From Candidatus Nanopelagicaceae bacterium (GTDB lineage: Bacteria > Actinomycetota > Actinomycetes > Nanopelagicales > Nanopelagicaceae), in contig CANLAY010000025.1 in assembly GCA_947488635.1 (NCBI GenBank), forward strand, positions 1-9,732: a stretch of DNA of 9,732 nt, written 5' to 3'. Made by a program: the position numbers and the translations under genes. Below, piece by piece: positions 1 to 6,774 of the stretch. The notes below the pieces were generated by a model. That model did no database searches, was not told where the DNA came from, and saw only the letters and a list, made by a program, of their open reading frames with translations. The first letter of the stretch is position 1; every line of letters starts with the position of its first letter.

Positions 1-68
1 GCAAAGCTCGTGAAGTAGCAGCCGAGACTATAAATACAACTTACCGAAATCTAGGTATCGTCCAATGA
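1..68 (+). CDS. trpS: 3' end of an upstream gene, probably tryptophanyl-tRNA synthetase
   Basis: Reading from position 3, an open frame runs in from the left edge and stops at TGA 66-68. The visible residues begin KAREVAAET and end YRNLGIVQ. This resembles the extreme C-terminus of bacterial TrpRS, where a helix of the form KAREIAxxTLxxVYxxxGF closes the protein. The TGA shares bases with the next ATG (ATGA, 65-68), an arrangement typical of true adjacent genes, which supports the frame being real. Only about 21 residues are visible, so the family call rests on a short match from memory and is moderate. No catalytic motif lies inside the window. Confidence 0.5.
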   Translation, partial: KAREVAAETINTTYRNLGIVQ

Positions 69-1051
69 TTCGCAAAGCCTTGCTTTTAAGCGTTGCACTC
101 TTCGCTTCGGTAATAACGCCCGTAACTTCTAATGCAGCAACCGCCGTTAATGTATGCGTTGCTTATGATTTAGGTGGGCCGGGGGATCGTTCATATAACG
201 ATGCAGTTCTTGCTGGTTTAACAAAAGCAAAGAAGACTCTGAATTTTACTTTCGAAGGCTTCATTACCGATGGCAGTGCAGCTGACCGAGAAAAGCGACT
301 TCGTGCGATGATCGCTAAAGGCTGTTCACCAATTCTGGCAATTGGTTCTGGATATACAAAACTGTTGACGAACTTAGCTGAAGAATTTCCAAGTCAGCAG
401 TTTTCAATTTTAAATGATGCCTCGATCGCAAGCTTAAATGTTACCTCACTTATTTTTAATGATACGCAAGTTGGCTACCTAGCGGGTTCAGCTGCAGCTC
501 GAGTATCTAAAACCGGCAAAGTTGCTTTGATCTCAAATTCCACAAACTTAAATTTGGAAACCGGATTTGCACTTGGGGCAAATGCCGCGAAAAAGAAGGT
601 TAAGCTAACTTTTAAAAGTGCAACAACTGGCTTTGCGGATGTAACTAAATCATTAATCGCCGAGGGCAATGATGTGATCTTTGTCGCCGTGGTTGGCTCG
701 GTGAACGAAATATTTGCAGCAACTGTTAAATATAACGAAGCTAAGAAGAAAAGCGCTGCTGAAGTCGGTGTGATCACGATTGAACCTGATCAATATTTGA
801 CCGTCACTTCTGCGAACCAGAAATGTTTGCTAGGCGCTATTTCCAAGCGAGTAGATAACGCAATGCTTGATTTAGTTACTTCGTCAATTAAGGATCAACA
901 GATTATTGACGTCCTGGATCCCGTTCAAGGCATCTATGGGCGCAGTTATGGCATTACCGGAGGCAACATAAAGCTCACAATTTGGGCGCCAAAACTTCTG
1001 GCTTTGAAGGATTTGATCGCTGCCGCATCTCGCATCGCTGCCAAACTTTAA
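65..1051 (+). CDS. Divergent BMP-family (Med/PnrA-like) extracellular substrate-binding protein
   Basis: A 328-residue secreted protein of the basic membrane protein (BMP) family, which in known cases delivers nucleosides to an ABC transporter. Residues 1-24 are a signal peptide (IRK, then a hydrophobic core, then a likely signal peptidase I site SNA|A). No lipobox cysteine is present, so it is not an obvious lipoprotein. The family's N-terminal motif is present as DLGGPGDRSYN (35-45), with Tyr where Phe is usual. Downstream the pocket regions diverge from the paralogue at 1238: residues 156-168 read ISNSTNLNLETGF instead of a GG-P-V-F-GF pattern, and 206-220 lack the FPVAGGLG segment. An aspartate is kept in TIEPDQ (238-243). 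Cys31 and Cys87 sit where the paralogue also has cysteines. The ATG overlaps the upstream stop (ATGA) and has no clear Shine-Dalgarno, so translation probably depends on coupling. Ligand unknown; a nucleoside or another small molecule is possible. Confidence 0.85.
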   Translation: MIRKALLLSVALFASVITPVTSNAATAVNVCVAYDLGGPGDRSYNDAVLAGLTKAKKTLNFTFEGFITDGSAADREKRLRAMIAKGCSPILAIGSGYTKLLTNLAEEFPSQQFSILNDASIASLNVTSLIFNDTQVGYLAGSAAARVSKTGKVALISNSTNLNLETGFALGANAAKKKVKLTFKSATTGFADVTKSLIAEGNDVIFVAVVGSVNEIFAATVKYNEAKKKSAAEVGVITIEPDQYLTVTSANQKCLLGAISKRVDNAMLDLVTSSIKDQQIIDVLDPVQGIYGRSYGITGGNIKLTIWAPKLLALKDLIAAASRIAAKL

Positions 1052-1068
1052 AGTTCAACTCTAGAGTT
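1044..1068. repeat. Two tandem 12-bp perfect palindromes at the end of the first BMP gene
   Basis: AACTTTAAAGTT (1044-1055) and AACTCTAGAGTT (1057-1068) are each self-complementary, separated by one C, and share the pattern AACTnTAnAGTT. The first contains the TAA stop at 1049-1051. As RNA the two can also pair with each other around a small loop, with one mismatch and one G-U pair, but no T-run follows, so a normal rho-independent terminator is unlikely. They could be a protein-binding site or a 3'-end stabilising hairpin. The symmetry is seen directly; the function is a guess. Confidence 0.4.
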
Positions 1069-1237
1069 CCTCCAATCGTTACTTTCTAACGCTTGATTTT
1101 GCGTATTAACGCTGTCCTAAATCCACAATTGATACTAGGCTCAACCACACAAAGAGGAGCTATCTGACTGGTACTTGCGTACTTACTTGGATGGTAAAAC
1201 TTGCGATAACCCCCGTTAGATACAACTTGGAGGAAAA
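1052..1237 (+). promoter_or_regulatory. Leader region of the main BMP gene, with dyads, candidate promoter and ribosome binding site
   Basis: This 186-bp gap holds, in order: the second tandem palindrome; a CGTTA/TAACG inverted repeat (1077-1091, 5-bp spacer); a perfect direct repeat TAACGCT at 1087-1093 and 1107-1113, 20 bp apart; a candidate -10 region GATACTAGGCT (1131-1141), without a convincing -35; a strong ribosome-binding-like GAGGAG (1154-1159) that has no ATG behind it; a TAAC-CCCC-GTTA dyad (1207-1218); and the real Shine-Dalgarno GGAGG (1229-1233), 4 nt before the TTG start. An open frame (1110-1241) crosses the leader and ends in a TGA that overlaps the TTG. The promoter position is tentative. 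No known riboswitch consensus was recognised. Confidence 0.4.
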
Positions 1238-2296
1238 TTGAAGAAGTCAAAGCTAGTAGCCATCCTTTCGGCTACAACCGTTGCAGCGAGCCTCGTGCTT
1301 GTGCCTGCAGCAACTGCAGCAACAAAGACTAAGGCATGCTTGGCACTAGATACTGGTGGCGTAGATGACAAGTCATTCAACGCAGCATCATGGGCTGGCG
1401 CACAAAAAATTGCTAAGGCAAACAAGAACGTAACAGTTTCATTCTTACCTGCTGCTTCAGGCGCAGAGTACGCACCAAACATTAAGAAGTTTGTTGATCA
1501 AAAATGTAATGTGATCATCGGTGTTGGTTTCGCAATTGCAGGTGCAATCATTTCATCTGCTAAGGCAAACCCAAAGATCAAGTACGCAATCGTTGACGAT
1601 TCAGGACTTGAGCCAAACGCTGATTACACAGCATTTACCGCAATCAAGAATGTAAAGGGTCTAACATTTAAGACTCAAGAATCATCATTCCTGGCTGGTT
1701 ATGCAGCAGCTGCTTTCTCAACTAAGGGTGTAGTTGCTACTTACGGTGGCGCTCCTTATCCAACAGTTACAGCATTCATGGATGGATTCGCACAAGGCGT
1801 TTTCTACTTCAACCAGGTAAAGAATAAGGGCGTTCGTGTCCTTGGTTGGAACCGCGATACCAAGAATGGTGAATTCGTAGGCGACTTTGCTAATACTTCA
1901 AAGGCACTACAAATCTCAAAGAACTTCGAGCAAGCTGGCGCAGATGTAATCTTCCCAGTTGCTGGTGGACTTGGTGGAGCAACAGCTCAGAACTCAATGG
2001 ATGGCGGAAAGTCAGTAACTATCTGGGTTGATACCGATGGTTTTGTTTCTGCTTCTAAGTACCGTTCAGTTCTTCTAACTTCAGTTATGAAGGGTCTGGG
2101 CGAATCTGTTTACTCAGTTATTTCTGAAGTAAATGCTGGCAAGTTCACAAACAAGGCATATGTCGGAACACTAGCTAACAAGGGAACACGCCTAGCGTCA
2201 TTCCACGACTTAGCATCAGCTGTTCCTACATCACTTGCTAAGGAAATTGCTGCAATTGAGAAGAAGATTATTGCTGGTTCAATCAAGGTTGACTAA
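1238..2296 (+). CDS. BMP-family nucleoside-binding protein of the ABC transporter
   Basis: A 352-residue substrate-binding protein of the BMP/PnrA family, expected to capture nucleosides outside the membrane and pass them to the transporter encoded at 2422-6373. Residues 1-27 form a signal peptide (MKKSK, hydrophobic core, ATA|A); there is no lipobox. The family motif DTGGVDDKSFN (38-48) is canonical. Further hallmarks are GGAPYPTVTAF-DGF (170-184), FPVAGGLGGAT (239-249) and VDTDGF (264-269), whose aspartates bind ribose in characterised relatives. Cys34 and Cys90 could form a disulfide. The start is TTG, supported by GGAGG 4 nt upstream and the signal peptide that begins exactly there. Codon choice differs from the neighbours (Lys is almost always AAG, Asn mostly AAC), a usual sign of high expression. 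Its own leader and a strong terminator make it a separate unit, which would allow an excess of binding protein over membrane parts. Confidence 0.93.
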   Translation: MKKSKLVAILSATTVAASLVLVPAATAATKTKACLALDTGGVDDKSFNAASWAGAQKIAKANKNVTVSFLPAASGAEYAPNIKKFVDQKCNVIIGVGFAIAGAIISSAKANPKIKYAIVDDSGLEPNADYTAFTAIKNVKGLTFKTQESSFLAGYAAAAFSTKGVVATYGGAPYPTVTAFMDGFAQGVFYFNQVKNKGVRVLGWNRDTKNGEFVGDFANTSKALQISKNFEQAGADVIFPVAGGLGGATAQNSMDGGKSVTIWVDTDGFVSASKYRSVLLTSVMKGLGESVYSVISEVNAGKFTNKAYVGTLANKGTRLASFHDLASAVPTSLAKEIAAIEKKIIAGSIKVD

Positions 2297-2310
2297 GCAA
2301 TAAATAAATT

Positions 2311-2350
2311 AATGGCGGCGCAGTGAGAAGTCACTGCGCCGCTATTTTTA
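2311..2350 (+). terminator. Strong rho-independent terminator after the main BMP gene
   Basis: Perfect 12-bp inverted repeat GCGGCGCAGTGA (2315-2326) / TCACTGCGCCGC (2331-2342) with a GAAG loop, extendable by A-T and G-T pairs at its base, followed by TATTTTTAT (2343-2351). It begins 14 nt after the stop codon. It separates the abundant binding-protein message from the transporter operon, fully or with partial read-through. Confidence 0.93.
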
Positions 2351-2404
2351 TACTCTTTTCCAGCGTATTTCACATCTGGCTCTACTTCTTATTTTCGTAT
2401 CCCA

Positions 2405-2421
2405 TAGAGTAGATTTACGCC
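2405..2421 (+). promoter_or_regulatory. Probable leaderless promoter of the transporter/catabolic operon
   Basis: TAGAGT (2405-2410) and TAGATT (2410-2415) both fit the actinobacterial -10 pattern TAnnnT. TAGATT ends 6 nt before the ATG at 2422, which puts the expected transcription start on or next to the A of the ATG. No Shine-Dalgarno is present between the terminator and the ATG. Leaderless messages are common in Actinobacteria, so this is a coherent reading. The -35 region (about 2386-2392) is weak. Confidence 0.5.
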
Positions 2422-3945
2422 ATGTCTTTAGAGCTTCGCGGAATCACTAAGCAATTTGGCTCACTTGTTGCTAATGATGATATTAACTTCAAGGTTGAAG
2501 CAGGTGAGATTCACGCTATCTTGGGCGAAAATGGCGCCGGCAAATCAACCTTAATGAATATTGTTTATGGACTGCTTGCACCAGATAAAGGTCAGATATT
2601 AGTTGATGGCCAAGAGATCAAAATTAAGAGCCCACTAGATGCTCTAGCTGCAGGTATCGGAATGGTTCATCAGCACTTCATGTTGATTCCAGTTTTCACA
2701 GTTGCCGAAAACATTGTGTTGGGTCATGAGAAGACAAACCGCGCAGGCTTACTTGATTTAGCTACTGCGCGAGAAGAAATTATTCGAGTATCTAAAGAAT
2801 TTAACTTTGAAGTAGACCCAGATGCCCTTATTGAAGATTTGCCCGTTGGTATTCAGCAGCGAGTTGAGATTATTCGTGCCCTTATCTACAACTCAAAGAT
2901 TCTTATTTTGGATGAACCAACTGCGGTTTTAACCCCACAAGAAACTGATGAGTTACTCGCAAATATGAAGAAGTTGCGTGATTCTGGCCGTTCGATTGTT
3001 TTTATCACCCACAAATTGCGGGAAGTAAAAGCAGTAGCCGATCGAATTTCAATCATTCGCCGCGGCAAGGTTGTTGGAACAGTCCAACCTTCAGCTAGCC
3101 AAGAAGAGATGGCTTCGCTTATGGTCGGCCGGCCAGTGGATCTGACGGTCAATAAAGCAGACGGCAAACCAGGAAAGACGATTCTGGAAATGGTTGACTT
3201 AAATGTTCTAGACACAACTGGTCGTGCTTTAGCAAGTAAGATCAATTTGACTGTTTCTGCTGGCGAAGTTGTGGCGGTAGCTGGCGTGCAGGGCAACGGC
3301 CAAAGTGAATTAGCCGAAGCAATAGTTGGTTTGCGAGAGCACCTAACTGGTTCGATCAAGCTTTCCGGTAACGAATTAATCGGCCGCTCAGTTGATGAAT
3401 GCCTAAAGGCTGGAATCGCATATGTACCTGAATCACGTGAGCTTGATGGCTTGATTTCATCCTTTTCAATTACGGAGAATTTGATTCTAGATACCCATGG
3501 TGAGGCACCTTATTCCAAGGGTATTTTCTATAAGCCGGCAATGGCACATCAGGTAGCACTTGAACGTATTAAAGAATTCGATATTAGAGCGCAAAGTGCA
3601 AATGACCCAGCATCATCTCTATCTGGTGGAAATAAGCAGAAAGTAGTTCTTGCGCGCGAACTTTCGCGCCCGGTTGAACTAGTAGTGGTCTGCCAACCAA
3701 CCCGTGGTCTTGATGTTGGTTCAATTGAATTCGTTCATCAACGACTTATTTCCGAGCGTGATTCCGGGCGCGCAGTCCTTCTATTTAGTACTGAGCTTGA
3801 TGAAGTATTTGCGTTGGCCGATCGCATTGCAATTATGTACCGCGGTGAAATCATCGCAATCGTTCCAGCAACAGCATCTCGTGAGGAAGTTGGTCTATAC
3901 ATGGCTGGCATACGTACGGCTACTGCTAAAGGTGGTGCGGCATGA
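2422..3945 (+). CDS. nupO: Nucleoside ABC transporter ATP-binding protein, two nucleotide-binding domains
   Basis: A 507-residue cytoplasmic ATPase that energises nucleoside import, matching the length and layout of NupO/YufO-type proteins. Domain 1 has Walker A GENGAGKST (35-43), Q-loop glutamine Q84 in MVHQHF, signature PVGIQQ (141-146), Walker B LILDEP (161-166) and switch histidine H197. Domain 2 has the degenerate Walker A normal for this family, AGVQGNGQSEL (287-297), a full signature LSGGNKQ (400-406) and CQPTRGLD (424-431) in place of a classical Walker B, so one ATP site is probably weak or inactive. The ATG has no Shine-Dalgarno; see the leaderless promoter. It overlaps the following permease by ATGA, and AAAGGTGG near 3928-3935 inside its 3' end serves as that gene's ribosome binding site. 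The symbol is by analogy with B. subtilis; relatives in this family also carry sugars, so specificity comes from context. Confidence 0.93.
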   Translation: MSLELRGITKQFGSLVANDDINFKVEAGEIHAILGENGAGKSTLMNIVYGLLAPDKGQILVDGQEIKIKSPLDALAAGIGMVHQHFMLIPVFTVAENIVLGHEKTNRAGLLDLATAREEIIRVSKEFNFEVDPDALIEDLPVGIQQRVEIIRALIYNSKILILDEPTAVLTPQETDELLANMKKLRDSGRSIVFITHKLREVKAVADRISIIRRGKVVGTVQPSASQEEMASLMVGRPVDLTVNKADGKPGKTILEMVDLNVLDTTGRALASKINLTVSAGEVVAVAGVQGNGQSELAEAIVGLREHLTGSIKLSGNELIGRSVDECLKAGIAYVPESRELDGLISSFSITENLILDTHGEAPYSKGIFYKPAMAHQVALERIKEFDIRAQSANDPASSLSGGNKQKVVLARELSRPVELVVVCQPTRGLDVGSIEFVHQRLISERDSGRAVLLFSTELDEVFALADRIAIMYRGEIIAIVPATASREEVGLYMAGIRTATAKGGAA

Positions 3946-5105
3946 TTAAGAAGATTCTTGATAAAACTCTACTTCCACTCTTTGCATTTCTGCTTGCACT
4001 CTTTGTGGGCGGGCTAGTAATTGGTTTTACCGATAACAAAGTGTTGGCCAAAATTTCATCGCCAATTGAATTTCTAAAGATTCTAGGCAGCACAGTTGGA
4101 AATGCCTACTTAGCTCTCTTCCAGGGTGCGATCTATGATCCCAATTTGGCTGAAGGCAAGAGTTTCATGGCTGGTTTCTATCCACTAAGTGAAACTATGG
4201 TTGCTACTGCGCCATTAATTCTTTGTGGTCTTTCCGTTGCGCTGGCGTTTAAGTCAGGTCTGTTTAATATTGGCGCACAAGGTCAGTTTATCTTTGGTGC
4301 GGTAGGCGCCTCATACATTGGCTTTAAATATGAAATGCCAATGGTTATGCATATTATGGTAGCAACTCTTGCCGGTCTTATTCTGGCTGCGCTCTGGGGC
4401 GGCATCGTTGGATTGCTTAAAGCAAAAACTGGTGCTCATGAAGTAATCGTGACTATCATGCTTAATTACATCGCAGCAAAATTCTTACTATTCCTCTTAA
4501 GTACTCAGTATTTCTTGCGTCCAGGGCGCTTAGATCCGATTGCGCCATCGGTAAAAGAGACGGCAAAGTTGCCTAGCCTATTTGGGGTTGATTACCGTGT
4601 GAATATTGGAATCTTTATCGCTCTAGCAGCCGCGGTATTTATCTGGTGGTTATTGAACCGCAGCATTATTGGCTTTAGATTCCGCGCAGTAGGTGCGAAT
4701 TCGAGCGCAGCGCGAACTGCAGGTATCTCAGTTTCGGCCGCGATGATTGCAACAATGGCGATCTCGGGCGCCCTTGCTGGCATGGGTGGCGCTATTCATA
4801 CATTAGGCAATCAGTATGAATTAACTGACACAGTTGCGGCAACCTTTGGTTTTGATGCGATCACCGTTGCATTACTTGGGCGCGGAACGCCACTTGGCGT
4901 TGTTCTGGCATCCTTCTTATTTGCAGGCCTTCGTGTTGGCGGGCAAACAATGCAGGCAAATGTGGGAGTACCCGTTGAAATCGTTTTAGTAATCCAGGCG
5001 CTAGTAGTTCTCTTTATCGCAGCTCCAGATCTAGTAAAGCGGATCTTTAAATTGCGAAATCTGCAAGAGGCATCGGCTATGGCATCTAAGGGATGGAACG
5101 GGTAA
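3942..5105 (+). CDS. nupP: Nucleoside ABC transporter permease 1
   Basis: A 387-residue integral membrane protein of the BPD_transp_2 (branched-chain/ribose-type) permease family, one half of the transmembrane channel. A hydrophobic segment at about 11-30 is followed by a roughly 50-residue stretch outside the core, then a multi-helix core. Family landmarks are SGLFNIGAQGQF (105-116), HEVIVTIMLNYIA (166-178), RAVGANSSAARTAGI (248-262, the cytoplasmic coupling region expected to contact the ATPase), ISGALAGMGGAIH and GFDAITVALLGRGTPLG near the C-terminus. These are the motifs of the NupP/YufP type as opposed to sugar permeases. The ATG overlaps the ATPase stop (ATGA, 3942-3945), with AAAGGTGG upstream at good spacing. 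It is the partner of the permease encoded next. Confidence 0.92.
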   Translation: MIKKILDKTLLPLFAFLLALFVGGLVIGFTDNKVLAKISSPIEFLKILGSTVGNAYLALFQGAIYDPNLAEGKSFMAGFYPLSETMVATAPLILCGLSVALAFKSGLFNIGAQGQFIFGAVGASYIGFKYEMPMVMHIMVATLAGLILAALWGGIVGLLKAKTGAHEVIVTIMLNYIAAKFLLFLLSTQYFLRPGRLDPIAPSVKETAKLPSLFGVDYRVNIGIFIALAAAVFIWWLLNRSIIGFRFRAVGANSSAARTAGISVSAAMIATMAISGALAGMGGAIHTLGNQYELTDTVAATFGFDAITVALLGRGTPLGVVLASFLFAGLRVGGQTMQANVGVPVEIVLVIQALVVLFIAAPDLVKRIFKLRNLQEASAMASKGWNG

Positions 5106-6373
5106 TGAAGAACAAAACAACAATGTCCCGTGAATCCAAGCGCAAGCTAAATGGCATCTACTCCATGGCAATTGCCAGTATTTTTTCAATAGTGGTTTTT
5201 GCCTACCTTCCTAAAGTTAGCGGCGATGTAACTTATAGTTTCGTTTTGGATAAAGAGTGGGTGCTTATCCAGCAATGGGTTATCGATTCTAGAGTTGGCG
5301 CGTATGGGTTCTCGGCACTCTCCGTTTTGTTTACAGCGCTGGCATATTATCTATTCCGAAAAGGAAAGAAACATGGCATAGCCATTTTTGGTTTTTCTAT
5401 TGGATTCTTTATGGCATTTCTTTGTTGGGCATCTGCCGGAGACTTCGTGCCATTTACTGGACTACTTCAAGGTGGACTTATCCTGGCCGTTCCTTTAATT
5501 TATGGCTCACTCGCTGGACTTGTCTGTGAGCGATCAGGTGTCATTAACATTGCTATCGAAGGTCAATTACTAGGTAGCGCTTTTGTCGCAGGCGTAGTCG
5601 GCAGTTTGCTCCAAAATGCTTGGTATGGACTATTGGTAGCACCTTTTGCTGGAGCTCTGATTTCAGTGTTATTGGCAGTTTTTGCGATCAAGTACCGCAT
5701 TGATCAAGTTATTTTGGGCTTCGTCATCAACGTATTAGTTATTGGTTTAACGAGCTTTGCTGCCCAACGATTCTTACGTGAAGATTCCGAGAAGTGGAAT
5801 GAATCACCGATTCTGCAGCCAATTAATATTCCAATTCTCTATAAGCTGCCAATCATTGGCCCAATGTTCTTCTCGCAGACAATCATCATCTATCTGCTTT
5901 ATGTAATTATCATAGTTACTCAGATAGCACTCTTTAAGAGTAAGTGGGGACTACGCATGCGCTCAGTTGGCGAGCTTCCAGTTGCAGCCGAAAGCGTTGG
6001 TATCGATGTCAATAAAGTTCGCTTCCGCAATGTAATTATTGCTGGCGCTATTGCAGGCTTTGGTGGCGCTTACTTCACGGTTGGTTCTGTTGGTGCGTTT
6101 AGCCGAGAGATGACTGCCGGCATGGGCTTTATCGCACTAGCGGCCCTGATCTTCGGCCGCTGGACTCCACTTGGTGCACTTTCAGCCGCGCTGGTATTTG
6201 GTTTTGCTGATCAATTACGTAGCGTGCTCTCAATCGCTGGCACACCGATTCCATCTGCCTTCATGATGATGGTTCCTTACATCGCAACCATCATTGCAGT
6301 CTCTGGTTTCGTTGGCCGGGTGCGCGCACCTGCAGCTGATGGAATTCCATATCAGCGCGGCGGTTCTCACTAA
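5105..6373 (+). CDS. nupQ: Nucleoside ABC transporter permease 2, with N-terminal extension
   Basis: The second permease of the transporter (BPD_transp_2 family, NupQ/YufQ-like), 422 residues from this start. I prefer ATG 5105, which forms TAATG with the previous stop, over the in-frame ATG 5093, which has AAGGG directly against it and no spacing. Core motifs are ERSGVINIAIEGQ (142-154), DQVILGFVINV, MRSVGELPVAAESVGI (285-300, coupling region), GAIAGFGGAYF and FIALAALIFGRWTPLG. Before the core lie about 110 residues with three predicted membrane segments (about 17-36, 64-84, 91-109), which are not in the shorter (about 320-residue) B. subtilis-type protein as I know it. The stop overlaps the cdd start (TAATG, 6371-6375). 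Confidence 0.9.
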   Translation: MKNKTTMSRESKRKLNGIYSMAIASIFSIVVFAYLPKVSGDVTYSFVLDKEWVLIQQWVIDSRVGAYGFSALSVLFTALAYYLFRKGKKHGIAIFGFSIGFFMAFLCWASAGDFVPFTGLLQGGLILAVPLIYGSLAGLVCERSGVINIAIEGQLLGSAFVAGVVGSLLQNAWYGLLVAPFAGALISVLLAVFAIKYRIDQVILGFVINVLVIGLTSFAAQRFLREDSEKWNESPILQPINIPILYKLPIIGPMFFSQTIIIYLLYVIIIVTQIALFKSKWGLRMRSVGELPVAAESVGIDVNKVRFRNVIIAGAIAGFGGAYFTVGSVGAFSREMTAGMGFIALAALIFGRWTPLGALSAALVFGFADQLRSVLSIAGTPIPSAFMMMVPYIATIIAVSGFVGRVRAPAADGIPYQRGGSH

Positions 6374-6774
6374 TGCTACAAGTAGATTGGCAGCTGCTCG
6401 AAAAAACTGCGATTGCTGCAATGGAAGCTGCTTATGCGCCATATTCTAAGTTTCCAGTTGGGGTAGCAGCTCTAGTCGATGATGGTCGCATAATTTCTGG
6501 CTGCAATGTTGAGAATGCTTCATATGGCTTAACGCTTTGCGCCGAATGTGGTTTGGTTTCTAATTTAATACTCTCTGGCGGCGGACGCTTAGTTGCCTTC
6601 ATTTGTGTAGATTTGAATAAGAATTACTTAATGCCATGTGGTCGCTGTCGCCAGCTATTGCAAGAGCATGGTGGCAGCAAATTGGCGATGATGACTGACC
6701 AGGGCATCAAGACACTGGCTGAGTTATTACCTTGGGCTTTTGGCCCAGAAGAGATGGAAAAACGCCTTGATTGA
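6373..6774 (+). CDS. cdd: Cytidine deaminase
   Basis: A 133-residue cytosolic zinc enzyme, the usual size of the homotetrameric type, that hydrolyses cytidine and deoxycytidine to uridine and deoxyuridine plus ammonia. Visible hallmarks are the N-terminal YAPYSKFPVGVAAL (21-34), substrate-binding GCNVENASYG (43-52), the catalytic CAE (Cys56, Glu58) and PCGRC (Cys89, Cys92), which supply three zinc-binding cysteines and the proton-shuttling glutamate. The LTLCAECGLV version of the CAE motif is the actinobacterial form. The ATG shares a base with the permease stop (TAATG), and there is no strong ribosome binding site, so coupling is likely. It feeds uridine/deoxyuridine to the phosphorylase encoded next. 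Confidence 0.96.
   Translation: MLQVDWQLLEKTAIAAMEAAYAPYSKFPVGVAALVDDGRIISGCNVENASYGLTLCAECGLVSNLILSGGGRLVAFICVDLNKNYLMPCGRCRQLLQEHGGSKLAMMTDQGIKTLAELLPWAFGPEEMEKRLD

Noticed and set aside
1052..1237. Riboswitch (purine, preQ1, THF or 2'-deoxyguanosine type) upstream of the nucleoside-binding protein
   Set aside because: The conserved core sequences of these classes, as far as I know them, are not found in the leader, and only short dyads are visible. An Infernal/Rfam scan would be decisive.
3282..3314. Defective Walker A in the second half of the ATPase
   Set aside because: A degenerate GNGQ-type P-loop in the second domain is usual for this two-domain transporter family and does not indicate decay.
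2886..3359. 157-codon open frame on the minus strand inside the ATPase gene
   Set aside because: It is opposite a well-conserved ABC ATPase and its translation is low in recognisable features, as expected from an antisense shadow.
3704..3949. 81-codon plus-strand frame overlapping the end of the ATPase gene
   Set aside because: It is a frame shadow of the second nucleotide-binding domain and would conflict with the ATGA-coupled permease start.
5093..5104. Four-codon longer start of the second permease (ATG 5093)
   Set aside because: The purine run AAGGG touches this ATG without spacing, while ATG 5105 gives the TAATG overlap used again at the cdd junction.
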